Made by a program: the position numbers and the translations under genes
The notes under the pieces: generated by a model
The model's input: only the letters and a program-made list of their open reading frames with translations
What the model was told of the DNA's origin: nothing
The model's database searches: none
Shown: piece after piece, positions 27,441 through 57,716 of the stretch
Numbering within the stretch: position 1 is the first letter of the stretch
Layout of the letters: each line of letters starts with the position of its first letter
Assembly (NCBI GenBank): GCA_949318235.1
Contig: OX439127.1
Location: forward strand, 28,865,541 to 28,929,540
From: Ecdyonurus torrentis
Taxonomy: Eukaryota; Arthropoda; Insecta; Ephemeroptera; Heptageniidae
DNA length: 64,000 nucleotides
Direction: 5' to 3'

Positions 27441-27502
<62 letters not shown>
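27441..27502. repeat. (TA)n microsatellite
   Basis: About 31 TA units; YIYI-type frames over it on both strands are artefacts. Confidence 0.95.
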
Positions 27503-27505
<3 letters not shown>

Positions 27506-28292
27506 AATAATGTAAATTCCAATAGTAGGTGGGCTACTGTCCAATAAATTGACGCATAAAATTGCGGTTTGCACGAAATGTAAAAGCAACAATTACCTAA
27601 TCCGAGTAAAAGCACAAACAAACTTAATTGGATTGTTTAATGTGAATGCTGTAGTAAAGTAACAAAGAATGTCTTTATGCGGGAAATTATTGCATGCATT
27701 CAACCTTTCGTTAATTAATAATAAAACATATACTCTGGATATAAATTGCTTTTTATCATAATTTAAATTAAAGAACTTTACATTTTTCAAAAATAAAAAG
27801 TGCAACAACAAAAGTACTTTACTTTGAATTTATAACGATTTAGTATGTTTTAGTGCTAGCATTAAGTTAATTCTGTTAGATCCCTGTATTTCCTACGTTA
27901 GTTATTATTATTCTTCTTTATTTTTATAGTGTAATTTTGGTATTTGTGGACGTGTACTGTACAGGACATATAAGCTTCAAAATAGGCAAGAGCCTATGTA
28001 TAGTTGCTATAACAAATTACAATAGTATTTTTTTAATTGATATTGGCCGAAAATCGTATTGCGAGTGAAACGTCTGTCAGGAGTTAATGACTAAACTTTA
28101 CATAATAATACTAATTGTTTAAATAAGACTACATATTAGTATAATATAACAATAACTTAAATTTAGTTTTACTGAAGAATACATTGAAACACGAGGAAAT
28201 AACAATTATTCATTAATTGTAACTCCGCGCTCTCATTTTCTCGCTCAGTGTCATACCCAGAGTATTTCTGTACACACACACACGTATATGTA

Positions 28293-28414
<122 letters not shown>

Positions 28415-30116
28415 TTGTATCTGTAAGAGTGTATGTTGGGAGCCCAAATCAAAAGTAAAAGATTACTGCTCAATCTAGTTTCACCATTAAATGTAATTCC
28501 TTAAAGTAAAATCTATGGTAACAATCAGCTATAATTGAGCGTTATTATAATTAAACGTTCTATAGTCCATTCACGATGTGCTTTGTCATGGTTGGTATTA
28601 TCTGTTAATAATTAACTTCGATGTGCAGTTAGAGTCTATATACAGGGTAAAGCCGTAGGCAAAATTTTGGACTTGTGGTAAAGATTAAATCTGCAGGGTA
28701 TACTAAATATTTTGCATATATCTTCTTAACTCATAATTTAAATAGTTCTATTTTGCTTTGTAGGCCGCAAGTTTATTCTTTAAAATGTGAAAGAAAAAAA
28801 AAATAGGCCTTGCTGTTTGAATCATAAGATGCTTTTTTATATTCTTATTATGAGTCCTTCTTCACAGAAAAAAAAATAACATAGAAATAGTCGTATTATA
28901 CAATTATGTTCGAAAGTAAAATTCATGACAAAAAAGAGTCTTTCATAAAGGGGTGCTAATGCAGGATATTTGAAATTCTACTCAATGTTCTAATTACTAA
29001 AATTGTTATATCCGCATAGTAGAATAAATATATCCCAGCAGTCGGTGCTGTGCCTAAACGTAATAGTATAAAATAGTTGTTGGTAATAATATCGATGATG
29101 TATAGGGTGGTTGCATTCATATAAAAATCGACGCCACTAAATAACATAGGCCGGTGTGACAAAATTACACATTTTGCCAGTTAAAAAAAAATAAATATTT
29201 AGCAATATTTTGGAGACCATTGATGCTGTTCATAGGTTGAATTAGGTTTTCAAGTATGCGAAAAATAAAATAATAATAATAACACAAACAAACTTTCCAA
29301 AGAAAATAGCAACAACAACAGCAACAACAACAAAATTGTCCTATGCTTAGCAATGCTATTCATTGTTCTAGTATGGCATCGAAGCGCATTCAGTATGACG
29401 TTATGCGCATACACCCTATGCTATATTGATTTTTCATTGTCTTAGATGATAAACTCTATTAGATGATAAACTAATAGTAACAATAAAATACATATATTAA
29501 AGAAATTCTAGTAAAAATAAAATGTAAAAAAATGAAGAAAATTTACACTAATATTTGCTAAATTTTCAAAGGAGGAAGCTATTAAGATAGACAGACAAAC
29601 GGAGAAGTGCAGTTCCCGCAGGACCAATTATTGTAATTATTTGATAGGAAACAAATATTATCATTGTCTTGAGAATATTAATCCATAGTGTGAAATATTT
29701 TTATGTTTTAACATAAATTTATGTCATAAAAATATCGACTGTTAAGCGCATTCAATAGCATGCTCTTTCATTTGGCACAATTAATTCAAAGTAAAACTAT
29801 TTTACTCTGACTCATTATTGTATCAAGATACGACAATTCTAGATGATATTCTACAGTGATAAAAAAATTCATCAAAATCATATATTCTTTTATAAACTTA
29901 GAATTCAATCATAGAACTCTGTAACGCAATCCTTATGTGTTCTTATATTATAACACAAGACAAACAATATTCTTTATAGTTCTAATTCTTTTTTAAATAT
30001 TTAGATAAGTTTTCGTTCTCAAACGCACGTTTGAACCAACGTTTCAAACGCACGAAATTTGTTCAGCGATAGCAATATTTATTTCCTTGCAAAAGTTTTT
30101 TTTTTTTATCTTGCAG

Positions 30117-30200
30117 GTACCGAAATGAAATGAATAACTTTCAATTTTAGTGATGCATTTCAGTCTATAGTTGTGAAATTTTTTTATTTCGTTGCGGTAC
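30117..30200. mobile_element. 84-bp mini-MITE, copy B
   Basis: GTACCGAAATGAAATGAATA to GTTGCGGTAC. It has the same length, order and ends as copy A at 18108-18191, differing at scattered positions. It is intergenic here. Confidence 0.75.
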
Positions 30201-31167
30201 ACTTTTCTCTATATAGCTCTATCTCTTCTCAATTTTTTTCTTCTGTCTCCTTAGGAAATTTAAGAAACGTTATATAGAAACGTTTATTTTTTTAATCCTA
30301 CTTTTATTGGATTAGAATCGAATAAATATACCATAATTGAAAATAAATAAGCAGCAACAGGAAGAGAAAGATGTTGAAACAGCAGAGGTTATATTATTTT
30401 TTTAAGACGAAACTTAAAAGTTAAAAAAAAAAAAAAAAAAGATATTCAATTCTTTTTTGTCTTCCTTCACGGTGAATCAACTTGAAGGGACACACAATAA
30501 TATACAGTATATTCAATTTTTATAACATGATATGCTTAATTATGCCAAGTTTAATTAAAAATATGTAATTTTTACTACTATAGTCCATTGAAACCATATA
30601 GTCACACCTTCCCAATTTATTAATAAGATATATATTCCTATAACAAATAATTTTTTAACATTTTTATATCTAAAATTGTTATCTGTGTTATCGTAAAATT
30701 CTATTTCTTTTTACAATCCATCTTCTTTACCATAGAAGGAAATAAAATATCCACGTAAATAATAACTTATTTGATGAGCGATGATATAGGCTCAGTTGAA
30801 AAGAGATTTTTTGAAGTGATAAATATTTCCGTGACTTCGTTATATAGTCTCTTTATTCATCGTGATTTCTTAGTTTTTATTTTAATAAAGTAACAAAAAT
30901 CTAAGAGGGAAGCAAACTTATTGAAATTTATACAGTAAGTTGAATTTGCATTGACAGATCGAGCAAATTAAAAATATTTATTACGTTATATAAGCTTTAT
31001 ATTTATACTGTATAGTGATCCTCATTTACTGATGTGGGCTCAATCAGGCAGCAAATCGTCAAATGTACATAAAGGTAGAGAGCATTTGAACAAGCCGGAT
31101 TTTAAAGGTAGTTTCAGTGCTATAAGAAGAAATTGTGAAGTGGGTCAGAGCATATAGTCAGCTGCCG

Positions 31168-31168
<1 letters not shown>

Positions 31169-31248
<80 letters not shown>
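31169..31248. repeat. (CT)n microsatellite
   Basis: About 39 uninterrupted CT units. Confidence 0.95.
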
Positions 31249-31250
<2 letters not shown>

Positions 31251-33224
31251 ATCATGAAACAATTCTTTATCGTCCACCACTGCCCTCCCTTTTACAACAC
31301 ACACGGGCTGCTTGCTCATGATATTTTTGTGCCCTAAGCATGTGACCGTGATAATGTTGCTAACATAATATTTTAGAAAGGAAAAAAAATATATACTTCC
31401 TTAAAGTTTTGATCATCTTTATTAAATAAATATCATTTATATAATAATTTGTGATAATTGCTAATATAGGGGAAATATAAATTATGGTCAATATCCTAGA
31501 GGCAAAAAGGATCTTGCGAAATTTAAATTACTTTTCACAAAACTGTTAGTAGAGGTGTAAAACTTTTTTAAAAATAATGTATTATTATTTTGACACCCCC
31601 CCCCCCCTCCTCCACAGTTTCTCAAAGAAATATATACATACATTGGATCCAAATATTTGGAAAGTTCATCACACAATTAATATTAACACGAAGGATTCAC
31701 TTCTCGCATTTTTGTGGTTGAAACTAAATCTTAAAATGATGATATCCATGCCCTAGAATGTAATATTTAATTATATTTTTTGAGGATATATTCAACATTT
31801 TACTACAAACTTAAAATTATATACATATTTAATCCATTAAATTTTTCCTACGCATTATAGAAATAAATAATTTATTACTATAAATTTTATATTTTCATAG
31901 ATTTTTACGACCATTTACTTTATGTTGGTGCATTGTTAATCGTTAATGGAAGAGAATAAAGGTGTAAATTTTGTTATATTAATTTGTATTATGTTTATGT
32001 CTATATACATCAGCTATCAGATACTACCCTAATTCTTTAAAAAATTTACTATTTGTAGATTCTTTTTCAATGTGTGTTTTATACATTCAAAATGTTCTTA
32101 TACTTAAGAATACAATTAATACAAATTCAAATATGTTTATTCATTTCTTTCATCGTATAATCACAATACACAACAATAATGCATATCCGCTTAGGTTATT
32201 GCAAAAAAAAAAAAAAAAAAAAAAAAAAATCACAATTAGAAATGATAGTCAATTTTCTATTTTTACTGCCTTATTTCTTTATCAATTATACAAAATCAAA
32301 CCAAAGCCGAGACCTAATTGGTAAAAGTTGATACATTTTTTTAACGCATCATAATATTATATTATACGGTATTTGTCTATTCTATAATATAAAAAATATT
32401 ATATTTCAAAAAAATCATCAAATAATAATAATAATAAAATGGTTTGTGTTATACATTTTGGAGCGCTGTTGTTTTTTCCTTACTATATTTGATTTTGATT
32501 TTTTTTTTTTTTTAATATTATGTTATAAATATTTTTTTAATTCAGTGATAGGTTATTTGTGGTTTTGAAACACGTACATGATGCATGCATATTATTATAT
32601 TCAAATTGCTCTGTAATGCCGAACATAAAAATTTGTTACATTACATCACATTAACTTTTTTATTATTTTTTTTTTTATAGATACGTTACAATAAATTTAA
32701 AGCGAGATGCTTGAGAGTTTTATTCTAATTACTGTTATTATTATTTTTATGAAGTGCATGCAATAAATAATTCATTTTCTCATTATACCTGCAACATAAA
32801 ATTAATATATACATAAAAAATGTGTTAGTCTTGTTAAATCCTATTTTTATTATTTGATTAAAATTCCAAAAAGTTCAAAGTCACATATTTATTAGTTGTT
32901 TACAACTGCTTACTGCTTGTGTGCAAAAGGTCAAAAGGTATATAACGTGAAGTATTTTTATAGTCAAATTTTATTTCATTTAATTTCTCTATACTTAATT
33001 TTATTATTATTTTCTATGTATACATGAGAACTATTATAAAATTCTATGATAGATAAAAACAAACCTATCTTCTTAATTTCAATGCCTTTATCTTATCTTA
33101 TGTATTTTTTATTCGTATAATTTAAATTATCTACATTGCAAATTCGTGATTTTGATTTAAGTTCGCAACAAATGTATTACAATTTTAAAAAATGCGTATA
33201 TTCATTATTTTGTATTTCTTGTAT

Positions 33225-33228
<4 letters not shown>

Positions 33229-33294
<66 letters not shown>
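33229..33294. repeat. (TA)n microsatellite
   Basis: About 33 TA units in AT-rich intergenic DNA. Confidence 0.95.
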
Positions 33295-33299
<5 letters not shown>

Positions 33300-36200
33300 G
33301 TTGTGCTGCATTTGCATTTGATGGCTATTATTTTTGATATAGTATTAAAATACCAATCATAAATAACGTCTGTCACATAACGTTAAATTTTAATTATTGC
33401 ATCGTTGGAAAGAACTTATAACTCTATAGCAATGATGCATTTTATTTGTTCTTTCCTTTGAGGCATGATCAGTTTCCGTGCACATGCATAGTAATTTTAG
33501 CTTACGCCGTTATGATAGAATTATGTTTTGGTTTTAAAAAATACTCATGTGGGTGTGTATATTTATTGAATACCTATGAAAAAAAAAAAAAAAAAAAAGT
33601 AGAGATACCGTAAAAGGAGTTTTATGCACGTACGTACATATAAAATACTCGCAATCATGATTTTCCGTAATAATAACTACAAAATTATGGCTCTCGTCTT
33701 CTTTGAAGTTAAAACTGTTCTATACTATTAGAGATGCAAACCTTTTTCCGCATAAAAAGGAAAAAGATGGTTAGAAACATTAAATCTCGGATTATGAATT
33801 AAAAATAATAACTTTAACATTATGAAATAATAGAGTTTTTTGATCTTATAGAAATAAAATTTTATTGAAAATTATCTCTCAAAACATAACAATTTTAGTT
33901 TTATTCCAATTCTTGCGGTTTTAGGTTTAGTAAATAAAATATTTATAGTATAAAAATAATGATTATCAAATGATTCCAATTTTATTAATGTTAGGAAAGC
34001 TATAGTAACTCTTGGACTTAATATATAAAATCTGAAAGTTCTATATAAAAACATTTTTTTTATAACTTTTGGTTAAAAAATAATTATTAGATTTTTTTTC
34101 CTCCTAGTGTGAGAATTAGATCTTTTAAAGCGTGTGTGTGCGTGTTTTAGTTAAAAGTACAGAACACATTTAGAAATGTTTTTTTGTAGACTCGTACTGT
34201 ACATAGTATATTATTACATGATATTTTGATTCCTTATTCGGGGTTGCTTAACTTATACGCATGGAAAGAAAGGGTTGAATGGCAAAGTCTAACGTGTTAA
34301 TTTTAATGTTTGTACATACATATAGGGTATAGTACGGTACTGTACTTGTACACGGACAAAAATAACTACGTAATATTTATACTAGCCCATTTTCAGCACA
34401 ATTTGTTCAATCAATGCAGCATAATCTATGCTATACTGCATAATAACTATGTTACATCAGTATAAAGTGCATTGTACAGCATAATTATTTAAGTAATTTT
34501 AATTTAGCATCATTTATGCTATGTTGGCATATATAAATGCAGCTCAAATTAATTAATTTATTATTTCCGTGTACGATATATATGATCGTATATCGTATGA
34601 TCGATGATAATATGTTGTTATATATGATAACAAAATTCAATGGTTGATATATTTTTTTCAATAAAATAAATAAACAAAATAGAAAGCAAGATAATATAAT
34701 ATATTTTACGATTTGATATAATCTTGTATCTAAGTACGAGTCAAAATTTTGTAATTTATGTAGGTACTCCTTTTTATGCAAAACTGCGATTAAAAATAGT
34801 AATAAATATAAACATCTTCAAAATAGGAACTCGATCCTTGCTTAAATTGAAAAATAGAGTTCTAACAATATGATTAATTAATGCATATATGTAAAGAGAA
34901 ACATAAAATAACTGTGAATTGTCCCATAATATTTTATATAAGATTTTATAGATTTAGTCTTCGGCACAAAAGGATCTTATTACAATAGGTGCGTGTGCAA
35001 GATATGGACCAAAAACAAAAATACATAAATAGTAATAATAACAATAAAAAAAAACATAAAAAAAATGTCTTTTTGTGTTTCTTCATTTGATGGAATGTTC
35101 TATGTGTGACCCATTACAATAAAAGGATGTAAAATGCATTCTTGGGTGAACCTGTTGACACATAGCTTCAAGCACACACACTCACACAGAGCATTAGTAT
35201 ACTCACACATGCATATAGTCTTTTCACTCACGCTATTATAATATCATTTTTAAATATTTATAATGATTATTTAATTTATTTTAAAAATATATAAATATTA
35301 TAGCTTCTGAGTATTTACACGCACAATAAGAGTTACCTTATAGTAACGTTACATCATTCTTGAAATTACAAAGTGCATCTTTGACCTGTATGCATAATGC
35401 CGTTTAAATTGTTGGCCTCACTGCGACCCTATGTCAGTTTAAAATGGTACACAGAATAAAATTATACTTGTGTTTGTATTTAATGTGTCATATAAACGTG
35501 TGCTACATGGAGGTGTTACAAACGAGGTGACGTCATTCTAAAGGATTACACACACTAGACTGCATGTCGCGCGATGTTTAATCTTTCCTTGCACCACACA
35601 TATTGCATACTTAGCTACTTGATTACTTTAAGCAGGTGTATAAATAAATATTTATTTCATTTACGATTAAAGATTTCAACAGAATATAATATAATATATG
35701 TTTCTGGACACACCATTGCGGTTTGTACGACGTCTTTAAAAATAAAGTTTTTTTCCCTCTTTCTTTTTCAATTTACTTTTTAAAAGACACGTAACTTTTC
35801 AATGATAATCAATTCAAAATTTTTTTATGTACAATATTTTAATTGTGCAGTAGATATAAGCAAAAACTTTCAAAATTTTGATTTTTTTTATTTATTATTA
35901 TTATTATTATTATTTTTTTTTTTTGCTTCCTATCGTAATTTTTTATACACTTGTTCTGAATAGGATTTTTTTTCTCGGATATCCTCTTAATTAAAGTTGA
36001 AAAATATCTTAAGCAATGAATTGGTATAAGAGTGCTAAATGATACTAAATTTAATGCTCAAAATCATAAATATGTTCATAAATTTTATAATAATCATGCT
36101 ATTTTTATCGTATACATGTTAATGCTAAATTTAATAATTTGATGAGCGAGTATAGATTGTTTAATTTGAATTCCGCAGTGCTGTTTTAAATAAAATCGAA

Positions 36201-36490
36201 ACTTCAAAAAAAAAAAAAAAGTTTACATATACAAGGTGAGTACATGTTACTATTTAAATATTAAATGCTAATGTTAATCTAACTGCCCTGCATTCTTTTA
36301 ACAATTTGTTATAAGTTTAAAAATTATGCATGTTGGGGGAAAAACACATTAAAAATTAACGTAAGTAATGAGCATATTTTCAAAGATGGTCATCATCTAG
36401 ACATTATAGTACAATTAAATATATAGTGAAAGAGTAAATTCGTCCCTAATTTTTAAAACAATTTGAAAATCAGCAAGCCGCCTTTGAAGT

Positions 36491-36742
36491 TTAACAACGT
36501 TGATGAGCATAAAACTGGTTAGACTGCTTATGTTGTCCAGTCATTTTCTCGCGACTGCAGAAGACACTACGAGAGATGTTCTCTAAGTCCCCACTGTTGC
36601 GATACTTTGCTTTCTTGCTTTCGTATTTAGGATACTTACGGAGAAATTCAAAATGTGTGTTACAATAAGTATACATGTAGCCAAGCCTGCTGCTGCTTTT
36701 TAGAATATTATTTTGCTTTGGGCAATTCTTCTTTTCTTCTTT
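36491..36742 (-). CDS. Coding-like ORF, possible terminal exon of an unknown gene
   Basis: On the minus strand a frame is open from 36742 to a TAA at 36491-36493. The part from the only Met (36676) reads MYTYCNTHFEFLRKYPKYES and ends FYAHQRC. Codon use is mixed and less AT-rich than the surrounding desert, unlike the chance frames nearby. No upstream Met exists in the open part. A pyrimidine-rich stretch ending in AAAAAG near 36741 could act as acceptor, so a 3' terminal exon is possible. I recognise no family. Chance or an old repeat remain possible. Confidence 0.35.
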   Translation of the reverse strand, partial: KEEKKNCPKQNNILKSSSRLGYMYTYCNTHFEFLRKYPKYESKKAKYRNSGDLENISRSVFCSREKMTGQHKQSNQFYAHQRC

Positions 36743-36966
36743 TTATGTATTCAGATAGAAAGAGATGAAATGAGAAATGAGATACAAATTAGAAAATAAT
36801 ACAGAATATTAAGAAGTAGATCTGACACAATACACTTTTAACGCAGCATAACCTAATTTATATTATTAGCAAAATAATAATAATAATAATACATAGTAAT
36901 TAAGAATTATTTTATATCATATACTATAATACTTAATTTACTTCTATATTTAAAGCTATTATGATT

Positions 36967-37026
<60 letters not shown>
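36967..37026. repeat. (CT)n microsatellite
   Basis: About 29 CT units. Confidence 0.95.
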
Positions 37027-37029
<3 letters not shown>

Positions 37030-39950
37030 GTAACTTCTTTTGTATAGCTTTTCTTTTCAAATGCAAAACTTGATCAAGAGTAATTAATCGACAAATTCCT
37101 TTTACTATTGTTGTATCATACATACATATATAAAAAGACGTTTAAAAAGGAATAATAGGGTCCTATGGTTTTCTTCTTGCAGTCAAGTATATTTACCATT
37201 AGTCGAGACAATACTATATTTCTACTTTTAACTATTTTTATGTCACGATTGCATAAATTTGAAGTGACAAAATTTACCTGGGAATTAAAGAATTACACAT
37301 AAGTTACATATGTATGTATATATGTATACGTAGTTATTACTTACGAAATTGTTTTTACATTTTTAGTTATATTTTCATTAAAGATGAGGATCTTTGTATT
37401 TTGATGTGAAATTTCCCACTTTCTATGACTGAATAGATTATTATTTTCTTCTCAAGAATATAATATTAAAAATAATAACTAAAAAAACATAAAAAATCTT
37501 GAAGTATTGATTGGATAAATTAATTAATTTATACGCACGTTTTAAGACACGTACGATATGATTGGCAATAATCACCAAGAAATAAATTTACAATAATAAT
37601 GAGGTAACGATAATTTTCACGTTTATTATTACATTACAGCTCAAATCAACTCCAAAAATATATACTTGAATTTAAAATACAATTATCTGAATGATAATTA
37701 AGTTACTAGGAAAAGGTGTTGTACATTGATAACCTTTTTGGGATGAAGAAAATTTTATTATAAAAAGTCTGTGATGAATTTTAAATCTAAAAAGTACAAA
37801 TTTAGATATAAGTTATGATTCTTTGATTTAGAAGTATAAAAATTGAATAACATAGATGACAGTATCATAATTTAACTAGAAATATGTAGAAGGCAATATC
37901 TTGATGAAATAAATTATTAAAAATGCTCAGAACTAAAAGAAAGTTGCGGAAATAAAGAAACTAAACAAGTAAACTGTGAGATAAAAATTTCAATGCTATT
38001 TAAAATAATGGTAAAGCAAACAAAGTGCTTTTATTTATAATTTCAATATTGAACTATTGAATGAAATGTTAGTTTATTGTTTCCTAAACATGTGTTTATA
38101 AAATAATCATTGCTGTTAACACTTTTTACATATAATTTTTGTGACCTAAAATTATATTGTAAAATGAACATATCTTTGCCTACAGGTGCTTTAAGAAGCA
38201 AAATAAAATAAATCAAATGCAAATGAGGACGATAGATAAATGCTTTCTTTAAGAGCTATAGCTTTAAAAGAGGCCCACACAGAATAATATAAATATCTAG
38301 GCCTATACATATATGATCAATGAATATAATTTTTTGTCAACTATACAATAAAGGAGACGAAATCATACACTTTACTTATAAGAACTGTAGTACAGTACAC
38401 TTCTTTTCTTATAGTGCTATTATTGATTTTTTCATTTCCATTAATAGTAATTAAATTAGGGAAAAAATATTATTCTATTTTTGTACATATAACTTGACAA
38501 TATTTATTAGCATACTGCAAATTAAAAATTTTTAAAAAAAATGTCCCAAACAAGTGTTTTAGCTCTATTTTTTGAACTTTGCAATTAATTGTAGTAATTA
38601 AGTGCTATTCAATTTGTTAGGTTCAAATATTGAACTTATGTTGCATCAAATGATTTGTTAATGAGTGCTTATTCTTAACATGTTGTAGTATAAAGTACGT
38701 GTAAATGAGAATACTCCACAGTAGGTTCAAATAAATTTACACATCTTTTGACTTATATAAATTTAATAAAATTCTTTACTTCTTATTATATAATAAAAGA
38801 ATAATAGCTTTCGAGGAAAAGCAATAAAAAGAGAAACGAACATAATCATCATTAGTTTTAAAATACTAAAAAATAATTTACTGATTGAATGACAAAAAAA
38901 TTAACTCACAATTAACATTAGAAATCTTAATTTTACACAGATATTTTAAATTAGTCATACAACATCTCTCGTCGTATTGACTATTTCATAGTGTATTATA
39001 CTTAAATCTGCAACATGATAATTATACTGATTTTATAATAATAATAATATGAAAGTTTATATAATATGCGTGAAATTACAATTGGGTTATAGGAAATACA
39101 AAATATTCAACAAGTAAGGAAATTTCATGCATGCCGAACTAGAAGTGGGACAAAAGCCCTCTGGAAGAGAGACGGACGAGAAAGAGAGAGAGAGAGAGAG
39201 ACTGTACTAAGAAAAGAAAAAAGGAGGAAAAAGCACTGAAATATAGCGAATGACAATAACTGTTGACGGAAGAAAAGTTGCGTTATGCAAAGTACGTTTT
39301 TTATTCTCTTAATTTTATTATTTTTTATTTTGTCATTTTAATCGAGGTTAAAGAAATCATGTACGTACATTTACATGTGATGTACATTTTAATAATATGT
39401 AATATCAATACAATTACGTTATTAAACTCCAACAATTTTAATTATTACCTCGATGTACATTCAATAATGGTATACATATCAATTTATTTGCTATGATTAC
39501 ATTATAATCATTATGCAGAATCAGGAAATATATTATAGCTAACTTAACTCTGGTGTTATTATATAGTTTGCGTTAATATAAATTATTATATTTTGCTTAC
39601 AGGTTAATAAAATGTTAGTAGTTAATAGATCTCAAAGTTAGTTCACAATTATAATACTGATTTTTATAATATAAAAAACATTATGTTCTTATATACATGT
39701 TTTTATCTAATAAATTTTATAAAACAATGTTATTTTTTACAACTCTTAACTGCAAGTCAAATTATTTTCATCAGCTTCATCGTGTAAAATGATAAATCAA
39801 TTATATCATTTCTCCGCAAAAAAAAAAATAATAATAATATTAATAATTTTAAAATAATAATAATGTAATAAAGTGCTCACAATACTTTTGTTATAGCTAT
39901 TTATTGTTTTATAATTATATTCGTATTAATTTAAATAAGGTCTTGCACAA

Positions 39951-39951
<1 letters not shown>

Positions 39952-39996
<45 letters not shown>
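39952..39996. repeat. Poly-T tract
   Basis: An uninterrupted run of about 45 T. Confidence 0.9.
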
Positions 39997-40000
<4 letters not shown>

Positions 40001-40095
40001 CAACATTTGAAGCTCATTTCGCTATTTCGCTAAATTGCTAAACATATGCAATGGGCAGTCGGGTATAATGAATGATCTTCGATTCCCTTTGCTAG

Positions 40096-40147
40096 ATTTT
40101 GTGTTTTATTGATGAGGAAAGAAAACCAACTTACGAGCTGCCGACTG
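40096..40147 (+). other. Possible small exon upstream of the Mieap-like gene
   Basis: A candidate acceptor (CCCTTTGCTAG, ending 40095) and a strong donor (ACT/GTAAGT) enclose 52 bases open as LCFIDEERKPTYELPT. It is 1.5 kb upstream of the ATG at 41697. It could be an alternative 5' exon, an exon of an unseen gene, or chance. Confidence 0.2.
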
Positions 40148-40950
40148 TAAGTTTTGATCATATCCACTTCCGGAGTAATGAACTGCAAATTATGTATACA
40201 TCAAAATCGGATATGAACAAAATTTATATCATCGGTATTGCTCGTAAATTGGCTTATTTACTCATCTCTCTGTTGACTATTATTTTTTTTTAAATGTACT
40301 TTAATTATAATTTCAGCAATATATAATATACCTTTGTACTGTACTGTAACATGACACTTGCTGAAACTTTGGAGCTGCTGGAAACCATTGAATTTTGAAA
40401 AAAATTATATTTATTTATATATTTTCTGCTTCTCCGTTCCTTTATCTTAACATATTAAATTTATTTCAATTTATTATCTTTATCTCCACACTCAACAAAG
40501 GAATCATCATGTGACCTTTGTTGCAGAGGTAGTTTATGGTTGCACCATTGTTCTCCAATCACGCGGGCAAACTTTTAAAAAAATACAATGATACAAACTA
40601 TTATATATAAAATACATACATAATAATCAAATGGAGCTGACGAAGAAGCTAAATTTAATGTTAGCATTTTTTTTTTTTTAATTTTTAAATGAATGAATTA
40701 TTTTGAGAAATGCTAGCCTATATATATTTCAATGAACCCTTGAATTATATTATTTATGTATAAATTATGGTGCTCATTTAATGACATAAAAAATTTAAAT
40801 AGTAATAGAAAAGTATGGCAACAACGCGTCTCTGAGGTTTTATATGTGGCCAGCGGTAGTGGCCAGCATCCATCCACCTTTCTTTTGCTTGTGTAGCCGT
40901 CCAACAACAGGAGCACTGAGCACCGAGACCAAGTGGCAGCGCGAGTGAGC

Positions 40951-40952
<2 letters not shown>

Positions 40953-41016
<64 letters not shown>
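40953..41016. repeat. (CT)n tract in promoter region
   Basis: About 31 CT units (GAGA on the other strand), directly upstream of the inverted CCAAT boxes. GAGA tracts are common in arthropod promoters; a regulatory role here is inference. Confidence 0.9.
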
Positions 41017-41020
<4 letters not shown>

Positions 41021-41049
41021 ATTCTTCTTCTTCCTGAGGCTGTGGATGC

Positions 41050-41300
41050 TCCTGAATCTTTCAAGTCTCTCCATTGGTTAAGTGAGTGTTCGCTCATTGG
41101 TTACGTTCAAAAGCCTCGAAGGCATTGCGCCTAATTCAGTATTGGTTGAATTTGCAGGTCAAAGAGGAAGGTTCTTATTTTACCACTGTCTCCGTATAGT
41201 CCGTACGTCCTACCTGTAACCAGCTGAATTCACACCATACAACTAACCGACCGGAAAGGGTAGGGATTTCTTTTTGAAGCCGGCATTTGAAGTCGATCTT
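41050..41300 (+). promoter_or_regulatory. Probable promoter of the Mieap-like gene with three inverted CCAAT boxes
   Basis: ATTGG (CCAAT on the other strand) occurs at 41073-41077, 41096-41100 and 41141-41145, twice as CATTGGTTA. Composition rises above the AT-rich background until about 41300. I see no convincing TATA box. A possible donor GTGAGTGAGG near 41302 would allow a non-coding first exon. The site of transcription start is unknown. Confidence 0.45.
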
Positions 41301-41696
41301 GTGGTGAGTGAGGACGCAACTGTCTTTTGTGTATAAGTGAGGTTGCCAATCGTCATTTGAAAGTGCACTGTTTACATTTCCTTCTTAGTGGGAGAACTTT
41401 AAAAAAATATTTATATAAACACACTAATTAAAAATTAGAAAAGTTAATAATGTATAGATTATTTTCATTAGTTAATTTTGTCATCAATTTTTAAGTATTT
41501 TACGAGAAAATTGGCTGATTTCTCCAAATAATTTATTTACGATTATTATTTAGTATAATTAAGTGTATCGTGAGTGTAAAAATATGAAGACTCATCAGTA
41601 TCCACTTGGTTGAAGTGAGAGTGTATTGTGTCAGTGTCATCTCTGTTTATAATAATACATTTTTATATTAAAAAATAATAATAATATCAATATAAT

Positions 41697-57632
<15,936 letters not shown>

Positions 57633-57650
57633 ATAATATATATAATATAT

Positions 57651-57716
<66 letters not shown>

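Noticed and set aside
40778..41097. RERERE frames on the minus strand
   Set aside because: Translation of the promoter (CT)n tract.
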